Of a DNA stretch of 64,000 nucleotides, positions 1-11,699 are shown one piece after another. The notes under the pieces were generated by a model. It saw nothing but the letters and a program-made list of their open reading frames with translations. It did not search any database and was not told where the DNA came from. Numbering within the stretch: position 1 is the stretch's first letter; each line of letters opens with the position of its first letter. This DNA comes from Megalopta genalis (taxonomy: Eukaryota; Arthropoda; Insecta; Hymenoptera; Halictidae), in the NCBI RefSeq assembly GCF_051020955.1, contig NW_027476401.1, forward strand, positions 1 through 64,000, in the 5' to 3' direction. Both the position numbers and the translations under genes were made by a program.

Positions 1-412
1 TCGCATTGATTTGAAGTTAAATCATGTGTTTCGCATGAATTTGAAGCTAACTGTTTGTTTCGTCTGCATTTGAAGCTATATCACATATATCGCAAGTATT
101 TGAAGCTAAATCATTTGTTTCGCATGGATTTGAAGCTGACTCGTTTGTTTCGCATGGATTTGAAGCTAAGCCTTTAACTTCGCATTGATTTGAAGCTAAA
201 TCATGTGTTTCGCATGAATTTGAAGCTAAACCTTCTATATCGCATTGATTTGAAGTTTAATCATGTGTTTCGCTTGGATTTGAAGCCAACACGTTTGTTT
301 CGTCTGCATTTGAAGCTATATCACTTATATCGCAAGTTTTTGAAGCTAAATCATTTGTTTCGCATGGATTTGAAGCTAACCCTTCTACATCGCATTGATT
401 TGAGCTAAATCA
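1..412. repeat. Left-edge HORs, related to 26.6 kb and 37.0 kb
   Basis: Ordinary HORs that begin inside a monomer, so the array continues to the left of the window. About 215-410 matches 26568-26763 (offset 26,353) and its duplicate near 37006-37201, including a shared single-base loss that turns TTTGAAGCTAA into TTTGAGCTAA at about 402. The stretch 1-180 resembles 52.9-53.1 kb, for example the uncommon CCTTTAACTTCGCATTG form of E. Confidence 0.85.
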
Positions 413-960
413 TTTGTTTCGCCTGCATTTGAAGCTTAATCATGTATATCACAAGTATTAGAAGGTAAACCATTTGTTTTGAAGCTAAATCATGTGTTTC
501 CCTTGGATTTGAAGCTAACTCGTTTGTTTCGCCTGCATTTGAAACTATATCACTTATATCGCAAGCATTTGAAGCTAAATCGTTCGTTTAGCATGGATTT
601 GAAGCTAAGCCTTCTACATCGCATTGATTTGAAGCTAAATCGCGTGTTTCGCATAGATTAGAAGCTAACTCGTTTGTTTCGCATTCTTTTGAAACTATAT
701 CACTTCTATCGCAAGTATTTGAAGCTAAATCATGTGTTTCGCATGTATTTGAAGATAAGCCTTCTACTTCGCATTGATTTCAAGCTAAATCATGTGTTTC
801 GCATGCATTTGAAGCTAACTCGATTGTTTCGCATGCAGTTGAATGTAAATCATGTACATCACAAGTATTTGATGCTAAACCATTTGTTTCGCATGAATTT
901 GAAGCTAAACCATCTACATCGCATTGATTTGTAGCTAAATCAAGTGTTTCGCTAGAATTT
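413..960. repeat. HOR block shared with the right end of the window
   Basis: 413-621 matches 63157-63365 (offset 62,744) and about 616-935 matches 62831-63150 (offset 62,215). Both pairs share rare variants, such as a 40-bp internal deletion at about 478 and GTTTAGCATGG in a D/A monomer. The order of the two pieces is reversed between the two ends (the 62.8-63.15 kb piece precedes the 63.16 kb piece), so this is not a simple single long period. Confidence 0.85.
462..500. repeat. 40-bp deletion junction (D fused to A), left copy
   Basis: CCATTTGTTTTGAAGCTAAA joins a D monomer directly to an A monomer, removing the D tail and the whole E monomer (about 40 bp). The same junction recurs near 55201 and 59158 (as TTTTGTACC), 62541 (TTTTGAACC) and 63219. 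The loss is not a multiple of 30, so it marks common descent. Confidence 0.85.
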
Positions 961-1462
961 GAAGCTAGCTCGTTTATTTCGCATGCAGTTGAAGCTAAAT
1001 CATGTATATCACAAGTATTTGAAGCTAAACCATTTGATTCCCATGGATTTGAAACTAAGCCTACTACTTCGCATTGATTTGAAGGTAAATCATGCGTTTC
1101 GCATGGATTTGAGGCTAACTCGTTTGTTTCGCTTGCTGTTGAATGTAAATAATGTATATCACAAGTATTTGAAGCTAAACCATATGTTTCGCATGGATTC
1201 GAAGATAAGCCTTCTACTTCGCATTGAATTGAAGCTAAATCATGTGTTTCGCATGGATTTGAAGCTAACACGTTTGTTTCGCATGCTGTTGAAGCCAACT
1301 CATGTATATTACAAGTATTTGAAGCTAAACCATCTGTTTCGTGTGGATTCGAAGATCAGCCTTCTACATCGCATTGATTTGAAGCTAAATCATGTGTTTC
1401 GCATGGATTTGAAGCTAGCTCATTTGTTTCGCATGCAGTTGAAGCTAAATCATGTATTAAAC

Positions 1463-2120
1463 AATTATTTGAAGCTAAACCATTTGTTTCGCATGGATTT
1501 GAATCTAAGCCTTCAACTTCGCGTTGATTTGACGTTAAATCATGTGTTACGCTTGGATTTGAAGCTCACTCGTTTGTTTCGCCTGCATTTGAAGCTATAT
1601 CGCTTATATCGCAAGTATATGAAGCTAAATAATTTGTGTCGCATGCATTCGATTCTAAGCCTTCAACTTCGCATTGAATAGAATCTAAATCATGTGTTTC
1701 GCCTGGATTCGAAACAAACTCGTTTGTTTCGCATGCAGTTGTAGCTAAATCATGTATATCACAAGTGTTTAAAGCTAAACCATTTGTTTCGCATAGATTC
1801 GAAGATCAGCCTTCTACTTCGCATTGATTTGAAGCTAAATCATGTGTTTCGCATGGATTTGAAGCTAACTCGTTTGTTTCGCATGCAGTTGAAGCTAAAT
1901 CATGAATATCACAAGTATATGAAACTGAACCATCTGTTTCGCATGGATATGAATATAAGCCATCTACTTCGCTTTGATTTGAATCTAAATCATGTGTTTC
2001 GCATTAATTTGAAGCAAAATCATGTGTTTGGCATGGATTTTAGGCTACCTCAATTGTTTCGCATGCATTTGTAGCTATATCATGTATATCACAATTATTT
2101 GGTGCTAAACCAATTGATTC
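1463..2120. repeat. Segmental duplication, copy a (partner 4013-4670)
   Basis: Matches 4013-4670 at offset 2,550 (17 HORs). Shared rare variants include TTGACGTTAAATC, GTTACGCTTGG, and ATATGAAACTG followed by a GGATATGAATATAAGCC-type monomer, so descent from one source block is much likelier than convergence. Confidence 0.88.
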
Positions 2121-3452
2121 GCATGAATTTGAAGCTAAATCATGTGTTTCGCTTGGATTTGAAGCTAACTCGTTTGTGTCGCATGCAGTTGAAGCTGAAT
2201 CATGTATATCCCAAGTATTTGAAGATCAACCATTTGATTCGCATGGATTTGAAGATAAGCCTTATACTTCGCATTGATTTGACGCTAAATCATGTTTTTC
2301 GCTTAGATTTCAAGCTAACTCGTTTGTTTCGCATGCAATTGAAGCTGAATGATGTATCAAACAAGTATTTGAAGCTAAACCATTTGTTTCGCATGGATTC
2401 GTAGTTAAGCCTTCTACTTCGCATCGATTTGGAGCTAAATCATGTTTTTCGCATGGTTTTTGAAGCTAACTCGTTTGTTTCGCATGCTGTTAAAGCTAAA
2501 TCAAGTATATCACAAGTATTTGAAGCTAAACCGTTTGATTCGCATGGATTTGAAGCTAAGCCTTCTACCTCGCATTGATTTGTAGCTAAATCATGTGTTT
2601 CGCATGGATTTAAAGCTAACTCGTTTGTTTCGCATGCAGTTGAAGCTAAATCATGTATATCACAAGTGTGTGAAGCTAAACCAATTGTTTCGCATGGATT
2701 CGAAGATAACCCTTCTACTTCGCATTGATTTGAAGTTAAGTCATGTGCTTCCTCTGGATTTGAAGCTCTCTCGTTTGTCTCTCATGCAGTTGAAGCTAAA
2801 TCCTGAACATCACAAATATTTGAAGCTAAAACATTTGTTTCGCATGGATTTGAAACCAAGCCTTATTCTTCGCATTGATTTGAAGTTAAATAATGTGTTT
2901 CGCTTGGATTTGAAGCGAAGCCATCTAATTCGCTTTGATTTGAATCTAAATCATGTGTTTCGCATGGATTTGAAGCTATATCATGTATATCACAAGTATT
3001 TGGTGCTAAAGCAATTGATTCGCATGAATTTGAAGCTAAATCATGTGTTTCGCATGGTTTTGAGGCTAACTCGTTTGTTTCGCATGCAGTTGAAGCTAAA
3101 TTATGTATATCACGAGTATTTGAAGCTAAACCATTTGTTTCGCATTGATTCAAAGATCAGTCTTCCACTTCGCATTGATTTGAATCTAAATCATGTGTTT
3201 CGCATGGATTTGAAGCTAACTTGTTTGTTTCGCATGCAGTTGATGCTGAATCATGTATATCACAAGTACTTGCAGCTAAACCATTTGTTTCGCATGGATT
3301 CGTAGTTAAGCCTTCTACTTCGCATCGATTTCGAGCTAAATCATGTTTCTCGCATGGTTTTTGAAACTAACTCGTTTGTTTCGCATGCTATTGAAGCTAA
3401 ATCAAGTATATCACAAGTATTTGAAGCTAAACCGTTTGATTCGCATGGATTT

Positions 3453-3871
3453 GAAGCTAAGCCTTCTACCTCGCATTGATTTGGAGCTAAATCATGTGTT
3501 TCGCATGGATTTAAACCTAACTCGTTTGTTTCGCATGCAGTTATAGCTACATCATGTATATCACCAATATTTGAAGCTAAACCATTTGTTTCGCATGGAT
3601 TCGAAGATAAGCCTTCTACTTTGCACTGATTTGAAGCTAAATAATGCGTTTCGCATGGATTTGAGGCTAACTCGTTTGTTTCGCTTGCTGTTGAATGTAA
3701 ATCATGTATATCACAAGTATTTGAAGCTAACCATATGTTTCGCATGGATTTGAAGCTAAGCCTTCTACCTCGCATTGATTTGGAGCTAAATCATGTGTTT
3801 CGCATGGATTTAAACCTAACTCGTTTGTTTCGCATGCAGTTATAGCTACATCATGTATATCACCAATATTT
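3453..3871. repeat. Local tandem duplication, two HORs with 1 bp lost
   Basis: 3453-3572 recurs at 3752-3871, offset 299. The shared variants are CCTTCTACCTCGCATTG, TTTAAACCTAACTCG and TTATAGCTACATC. The one-base shortfall from 300 is explained by a missing A at about 3730 (GCTAACCATATG in place of GCTAAACCATATG). Confidence 0.85.
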
Positions 3872-4012
3872 GTAGTTAAACCATTCGTTTCGCATGGATT
3901 TGAAGCTAAGCCTTCTGCTTCGCATTGATTTGAAGCTAAATCATGTGGTTCGCATGGATTTGAAGCTAACTCGTTCGTTTCGCCTGCATTTGAATCTGAA
4001 TCATGTATATCA

Positions 4013-4670
4013 CAATTATTTGAAGCTAAACCATTTGTTTCGCATGGATTTGAATCTAAGCCTTCAACTTCGCGTTGATTTGACGTTAAATCATGTGTTA
4101 CGCTTGGATTTGAAGCTCACTCGTTTGTTTCGCCTGCATTTGAAGCTATATCGCTTATATCGCAAGTATATGAAGCTAAATAATTTGTGTCGCATGAATT
4201 TGATGCTAAGCCTTCAACTTCGCATTGAATTGAATCTAAATCATGTGTTTTGCCTGGATTCGAAACAAACTCGTTTGTTTCGCATGCAGTTGAAGCTAAA
4301 TCATGTATATCACAAGTGTTTAAAGCTAAACCATTTGTTTCGCATAGATTCGAATATCAGCCTTCTACTTCGCATTGATTTGAAGCTAAATCATGTGTTT
4401 CGCATGGATTTGAAGCTAACTCGTTTGTTTCGCATGCAGTTGAAGCTAAATCATGAATATCACAAGTATATGAAACTGATCCATCTGTTTCGCATGGATA
4501 TGAATATAAGCGATCTACTTCGCTTTGATTTGAATCTAAATCATGTGTTTCGCATTGATTTGAAGCAAAATCATGTGTTTAGCATGGATTTTAAGCTACC
4601 TGAATTGTTTCGCATGCATTCGTAGCTATATCATGTATATCACAAGTATTTGGTGCTAAACCAATTGATT
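4013..4670. repeat. Segmental duplication, copy b (partner 1463-2120)
   Basis: Second copy of the 2,550-bp-offset pair. It differs by scattered substitutions, for example GAATTTGATGC at about 4197 where copy a has GCATTCGATTC. It runs into a piece near 4621-4740 that also resembles 2971-3090. Confidence 0.88.
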
Positions 4671-5281
4671 CGCATGAATTTGAAGCTAAATCATGTGTTT
4701 CGCATGGTTTTGAGGCTAACTCGTTTGTTTCGCATGCAGTTATAGCTTCATCATGTATATCACCAATATTTGAAGCTAAACCATTTGTTTCGCATGGATT
4801 CGAAGATATGCCTTCTACTTTGCACTGATTTGAAGCTAAATCATGCGTTTCGCATGGATTTGAGTCTAACTCGTTTGTTTCGCTTGCTGTTGAATGTAAA
4901 TCATGTATATCACAAGTATTTGAAGCTAAACCATATGTTTCGCATGGATTCGAAGATAAGCCTTCTACTTCGCATTGAATTGAAGCTAAATCATGTGTTT
5001 CTCATGGATTTAAAGCTAACACGTTTGTTTCGCTTGCTGTTGAAGCCAACTCATGTATATTACAAGTATTTGAAGCTAAACCATCTGTTTCGTGTGGATT
5101 CGAAGGTCAGCCTTCTACATCGCATTGATTTGAAGCTAAATCATTTGTTTCACTTGGATTTGAAGCTCACTCGTTTGTTTCGCCTGCATTTGAAGATATA
5201 GCGCTTATATCGCAAGTATATGAAGCTAAATAATTTGTGTCGCATGCATTTGATGCTAAGCCTTCAACTTCGCATTGAATT

Positions 5282-8200
5282 GAATCTAAATCATGTGTTT
5301 CGCCTGGATTCGAAACAAACTCGTTTGTTTCGCATGCAGTTGAAGCTAAATGATGTATATCACAAGTATTTGAATCTAAACCATTTGTTTTGCATGGATA
5401 CGAAGATAATCCTTCTACTTCGCATTGATTTGAATCTAAATCATGTTTTTCGCATGGATTTGATGCTAACTCGATTGTCTCGCATGCAGTTGAAACTAAA
5501 TCATGTATATCACAAGTATTCGAAGCTAAACGATTTGTTTCGCATGGATTTGAAGATAAGCCTTCTGCTTCGCATTGATTTGAAGCTAAATCATGTTTTT
5601 CGCATGGTTATTGAAGCTAACTCGTTTGTTTCGCATGCTATTGGAGCTAAATCATGTTTGTCACAAGTGTTTGAAGCTAAATCATTTGTTTTGCATGGAT
5701 TCGAAGATCAGCTTTCTGCTTCGCATTGATTTGCAGCTAAATCATGTGTTTAGCATGGATTTGAAGCTAACTCGTTTGTTTCTCATGCAGTTGAAGCTAA
5801 ACCATGTATATCACAAGTATTTGGAGCTAAACCATTTGTTTCGCATGGATTTGAAACAACGCCTTCTACTTCGCATTGATTTGATGCTAAATAATTCGTT
5901 TCGCTTGGAATTGAAGCTAAGCCTTCTACTTCACGTCGATTTGACGTTAAATCATATTTTTCACTGGATTTGAAGCTAACTCGTTTGTTTCGCATGCTGT
6001 TGAAGCTAAATCATGTATATCACAAGTATTTTAATCTGAACCGTTTGTTTCGCATGGATTCGAAGATCAGACTTCTGCTTCGCATTGATTTGAAGCTAAA
6101 TCATGTGTTTCGCATGGATTTGAAGCTTACTCGTTTGTTTTGCATGCAGTTGAAGCTAAATCATGTATATCACAAGTGTTTGAAGCTAACCCGTTTGATT
6201 CGCATGGATTTGATGATAAGCCTTCTACTTCGCATTGATTTGAAGCTAAATCATGTGGTTCGCATGGATTGGAAGCAAACTCATTTGCTTCGCCTGCATT
6301 TGAAGCTATACCACTTATATCGCAATTATCTGAAGATTATTGATTTGTTTCTTATTAACTTGAAGCTAAGCCTTCTACTTCGCATTGATTTGAAACTAAA
6401 TCATGTGTTTCGCATGGATTTGAAGCTAACTCGTTTGTTTCGCATGCAGTTGAAGCTAAATCATGTATATCACAAGTATTTGAATCTAAAACATTTGTTT
6501 CGCATGGATTCGAAGATCAGCCTTCTGCATCGGATTGATTTGCAGCTAAATCATGTGTTTAGCATGGATTTGAAGCTAACTCGTTTGTGTCGCATGCTGT
6601 TGAAGCTAAATCATGTATATCACAAGCATTTTAATCTGAACCGTTTGTTTCGCATGAATTCGAAGATCAGACTTCTGCTTCGCATTGATTTGAAGCTAAA
6701 TCATGTGTTTCGCATGGATTTGAGGCTTACTCGTTTGTTTTGCATGCTGTTGAAGCTAAATCATGTATATCACAAGTGTTTGAAGCTAACCCGTTTGATT
6801 CGCATGGATTTGATGATAAGCCTTCTACTTCGCATTGATTTGAAGCTAAATCATGTGGTTCGCATGGATTGGAAGCAAACTCATTTGCTTCGCCTGCATT
6901 TGAAGCTATACCACTTATATCCCAATTATCTGAAGATTATTGATTTGTTTCTTATTAACTTGAAGCTAAGCCTTCTACTTCGCATTGAATTGAAGCTAAA
7001 TCATGTGTTTCGCATGGACTTGAAGCTAACTCGTTTGTTTCACAAGCAGTTGAAGCTAAATCATGTATATCACAAGTATTTGGAGCTAAACCATTTGTTT
7101 CGCAAGGATTTGAAACAACGCCTTCTACTTCGCATTGATTTGAAGCTAAATAATTTGTTTCGCTTGGATTTGAAGCTAAGACTTCTACTTCACGTCGATT
7201 TGACGTTAAATCATATTTTTCACTGGATTTGAAGCTAACTCGTTTGTTTCGCATGCTGTTGAAGCTAAATCATGTATATCACAAGTATTTTAATCTGAAC
7301 CGTTTGTTTCGCATGGATTCGAAGATCAGACTTCTGCTTCGCATTGATTTGAAACTAAATTATGTGTTTCGCATGGTTTTGAAGCTTACTCGTTTGTTTT
7401 GCATGCAGTTGAAGCTAAATCATGTATAACACAAATGTTTGAAGCTAACCCGTTTGATTCGCATGGATTTGATGATAAGCCTTCTACTTCGCATTGATTT
7501 GAAGCTAAATCATGTGGTTCGCATGGATTGGAAGCAAACTCATTTGCTTCGCCTGCATTTGTCGCTATACCACTTATATCGCAATTATCTGAAGATTATT
7601 GATTTGTTTCTTATTAACTTGAAGCTAAGCCTTCTACTTCGCATTGATTTGAAGCTAAATCATGTGTTTCGAATGGATTTGAAGCTAACGCGTTTGTTTC
7701 GCATGCAGTTGAAGCTAAATCATGTATATCACAAGTATTTGAATCTAAACCATTTGTTTCGCATGGATTCGAAGTTCAGCCTTCTATTTCGCATCGATTT
7801 GAAGCTAAATCATGTGTTTCACATGGATTTGAAGCAATCTCGTTTGTTTCGCATGGATTTGAAACTAAGCCTTCAACTTCGCGTTGACTTGATGCTAAAT
7901 CATGTTTTTCGCTTGGATTTGAAGCTAACTCGTTTGTTTCGCATGCAGTTGAAGCTAAATCATGTATATCACAAGTATTTGGAGCTAAACCATTTGTTTC
8001 GCATGGATTCGAAGATCAGACTTCTGCTTCGCATTGATTTGAAGCTAAATCATGTGTTTCGCATGGATTTGAAGCTTACTCGTTTGTTTTGCATGCAGTT
8101 GAAGCTAAATCATGTATATCGCAAGTGTTTGAAGCTAACCCGTTTGATTCGCATGGATTTGATGATAAGCCTTCTACTTCGCATTCATTTGAAGCTAAAT

Positions 8201-8490
8201 CATGTGGTTCGCATGGATTGGAAGCAAACTCATTTGCTTCGCCTGCATTTGAAGCTATACCACTTATATCGCAATTATCTGAAGATTATTGATTTGTTTC
8301 TCATTAACTTGAAGCTAAGCCTTCTACTTCGCATTGATTTGAAGCTAAATCATGTGTTTCGCATGGATTTGAAGCTAACTCGTTCGTTTCGCCTGCATAT
8401 GAAGCTAAATCATGTATATCACAAGTATTTGAAGCTAAACCATTTGTTTCGCATGGATTCGGATATCAGACTTCTGCTTCGAATTGATTT
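5282..8490. repeat. 3.2-kb macrorepeat, copy 1
   Basis: Unit of 3,209 bp whose left end is recognisable from GAATCTAAATC at 5282, repeated at 8491, 11700 and 15509. The length is 21 HORs plus 59 bp, reflecting several fixed small indels and one partial-HOR step (marker spacing 659 rather than 660). Internally it is built of 600-bp sub-blocks flagged by the GAAGATTATTGATTTG variant at 6332, 6932, 7591 and 8281. Copies 1 and 2 are nearly identical over their whole length by eye. Confidence 0.93.
6389..6538. repeat. Representative 150-bp HOR (types A-B-C-D-E)
   Basis: This is a clean example of the pentamer: A 6389-6418, B 6419-6448, C 6449-6478, D 6479-6508, E 6509-6538. The B/C junction carries the palindrome GCATGC and the D/E junction carries TTCGAA. 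C lacks the TTCGCATG tail and has ATCACAAG instead. E here is the GATCAG variant; other E copies have GATAAG. Nearly every HOR in the window can be aligned to this one, with base changes and occasional small indels. Confidence 0.95.
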
Positions 8491-11400
8491 GAATCTAAAT
8501 CATGTGTTTCGCCTGGATTCGAAACAAACTCGTTTGTTTCGCATGCAGTTGAAGCTAAATGATGTATATCGCAAGTATTTTAATCTAAACCATTTGTTTT
8601 GCATGGATACGAAGATAATCCTTCTACTTCGCATTGATTTGAATCTAAATCATGTTTTTCGCATGGATTTGATGCTAACTCGATTGTCTCGCATGCAGTT
8701 GAAACTAAATCATGTATATCACAAGTATTCGAAGCTAAACGATTTGTTTCGCATGGATTTGAAGATAAGCCTTCTGCTTCGCATTGATTTGAAGCTAAAT
8801 CATGTTTTTCGCATGGTTATTGAAGCTAACTCGTTTGTTTCGCATGCTATTGGAGCTAAATCATGTTTGTCACAAGTGTTTGAAGCTAAATCATTTGTTT
8901 TGCATGGATTCGAAGATCAGCTTTCTGCTTCGCATTGATTTGCAGCTAAATCATGTGTTTAGCATGGATTTGAAGCTAACTCGTTTGTTTCTCATGCAGT
9001 TGAAGCTAAACCATGTATATCACAAGTATTTGGAGCTAAACCATTTGTTTCGCATGGATTTGAAACAACGCCTTCTACTTCGCATTGATTTGATGCTAAA
9101 TAATTCGTTTCGCTTGGAATTGAAGCTAAGCCTTCTACTTCACGTCGATTTGACGTTAAATCATATTTTTCACTGGATTTGAAGCTAACTCGTTTGTTTC
9201 GCATGCTGTTGAAGCTAAATCATGTATATCACAAGTATTTTAATCTGAACCGTTTGTTTCGCATGGATTCGAAGATCAGACTTCTGCTTCGCATTGATTT
9301 GAAGCTAAATCATGTGTTTCGCATGGATTTGAAGCTTACTCGTTTGTTTTGCATGCAGTTGAAGCTAAATCATGTATATCACAAGTGTTTGAAGCTAACC
9401 CGTTTGATTCGCATGGATTTGATGATAAGCCTTCTACTTCGCATTGATTTGAAGCTAAATCATGTGGTTCGCATGGATTGGAAGCAAACTCATTTGCTTC
9501 GCCTGCATTTGAAGCTATACCACTTATATCGCAATTATCTGAAGATTATTGATTTGTTTCTTATTAACTTGAAGCTAAGCCTTCTACTTCGCATTGATTT
9601 GAAACTAAATCATGTGTTTCGCATGGATTTGAAGCTAACTCGTTTGTTTCGCATGCAGTTGAAGCTAAATCATGTATATCACAAGTATTTGAATCTAAAA
9701 CATTTGTTTCGCATGGATTCGAAGATCAGCCTTCTGCATCGGATTGATTTGCAGCTAAATCATGTGTTTAGCATGGATTTGAAGCTAACTCGTTTGTGTC
9801 GCATGCTGTTGAAGCTAAATCATGTATATCACAAGCATTTTAATCTGAACCGTTTGTTTCGCATGAATTCGAAGATCAGACTTCTGCTTCGCATTGATTT
9901 GAAGCTAAATCATGTGTTTCGCATGGATTTGAGGCTTACTCGTTTGTTTTGCATGCTGTTGAAGCTAAATCATGTATATCACAAGTGTTTGAAGCTAACC
10001 CGTTTGATTCGCATGGATTTGATGATAAGCCTTCTACTTCGCATTGATTTGAAGCTAAATCATGTGGTTCGCATGGATTGGAAGCAAACTCATTTGCTTC
10101 GCCTGCATTTGAAGCTATACCACTTATATCCCAATTATCTGAAGATTATTGATTTGTTTCTTATTAACTTGAAGCTAAGCCTTCTACTTCGCATTGAATT
10201 GAAGCTAAATCATGTGTTTCGCATGGACTTGAAGCTAACTCGTTTGTTTCACAAGCAGTTGAAGCTAAATCATGTATATCACAAGTATTTGGAGCTAAAC
10301 CATTTGTTTCGCAAGGATTTGAAACAACGCCTTCTACTTCGCATTGATTTGAAGCTAAATAATTTGTTTCGCTTGGATTTGAAGCTAAGACTTCTACTTC
10401 ACGTCGATTTGACGTTAAATCATATTTTTCACTGGATTTGAAGCTAACTCGTTTGTTTCGCATGCTGTTGAAGCTAAATCATGTATATCACAAGTATTTT
10501 AATCTGAACCGTTTGTTTCGCATGGATTCGAAGATCAGACTTCTGCTTCGCATTGATTTGAAACTAAATTATGTGTTTCGCATGGTTTTGAAGCTTACTC
10601 GTTTGTTTTGCATGCAGTTGAAGCTAAATCATGTATAACACAAATGTTTGAAGCTAACCCGTTTGATTCGCATGGATTTGATGATAAGCCTTCTACTTCG
10701 CATTGATTTGAAGCTAAATCATGTGGTTCGCATGGATTGGAAGCAAACTCATTTGCTTCGCCTGCATTTGTCGCTATACCACTTATATCGCAATTATCTG
10801 AAGATTATTGATTTGTTTCTTATTAACTTGAAGCTAAGCCTTCTACTTCGCATTGATTTGAAGCTAAATCATGTGTTTCGAATGGATTTGAAGCTAACGC
10901 GTTTGTTTCGCATGAAGTTGAAGCTAAATCATGTATATCACAAGTATTTGAATCTAAACCATTTGTTTCGCATGGATTCGAAGTTCAGCCTTCTATTTCG
11001 CATCGATTTGAAGCTAAATCATGTGTTTCACATGGATTTGAAGCAATCTCGTTTGTTTCGCATGGATTTGAAACTAAGCCTTCAACTTCGCGTTGACTTG
11101 ATGCTAAATCATGTTTTTCGCTTGGATTTGAAGCTAACTCGTTTGTTTCGCATGCAGTTGAAGCTAAATCATGTATATCACAAGTATTTGGAGCTAAACC
11201 ATTTGTTTCGCATGGATTCGAAGATCAGACTTCTGCTTCGCATTGATTTGAAGCTAAATCATGTGTTTCGCATGGATTTGAAGCTTACTCGTTTGTTTTG
11301 CATGCAGTTGAAGCTAAATCATGTATATCGCAAGTGTTTGAAGCTAACCCGTTTGATTCGCATGGATTTGATGATAAGCCTTCTACTTCGCATTCATTTG

Positions 11401-11699
11401 AAGCTAAATCATGTGGTTCGCATGGATTGGAAGCAAACTCATTTGCTTCGCCTGCATTTGAAGCTATACCACTTATATCGCAATTATCTGAAGATTATTG
11501 ATTTGTTTCTCATTAACTTGAAGCTAAGCCTTCTACTTCGCATTGATTTGAAGCTAAATCATGTGTTTCGCATGGATTTGAAGCTAACTCGTTCGTTTCG
11601 CCTGCATATGAAGCTAAATCATGTATATCACAAGTATTTGAAGCTAAACCATTTGTTTCGCATGGATTCGGATATCAGACTTCTGCTTCGAATTGATTT
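8491..11699. repeat. 3.2-kb macrorepeat, copy 2
   Basis: Same 3,209-bp unit. Only scattered single differences from copy 1 were noticed, for example CATGAAGTTG at about 10914 where copy 1 has CATGCAGTTG at about 7705. Marker sites recur at 9541, 10141, 10800 and 11490, exactly 3,209 bp after those in copy 1. Confidence 0.93.

Larger units (their letters stand above)
961..5281. repeat. Heterogeneous left section with internal duplications
   Basis: Continuous HORs with moderate divergence. Duplicated stretches seen: 1080-1400 with 4831-5151 (offset about 3,751); 1463-2120 with 4013-4670 (offset 2,550); 2440-2640 with 3341-3541 (offset about 901); 3453-3572 with 3752-3871 (offset 299). Offsets are near multiples of 150 with one-base deviations, as expected from in-register exchange plus later single-base indels (extra T at about 2460, missing A at about 3730). 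No gene-like feature beyond repeat-frame ORFs. Confidence 0.9.

Noticed and set aside
6332..6362. GATTATTGATTTG monomer as a transposon footprint or regulatory element
   Set aside because: It keeps the 30-bp spacing and aligns to the satellite consensus with several substitutions; no target-site duplication or extra sequence is present.
6389..6538. CENP-B-box-like motif starting at CTTCGCATTG
   Set aside because: Only the TTCG half fits. The required CGGG half is absent and the spacing does not match, so a centromeric call cannot rest on it.
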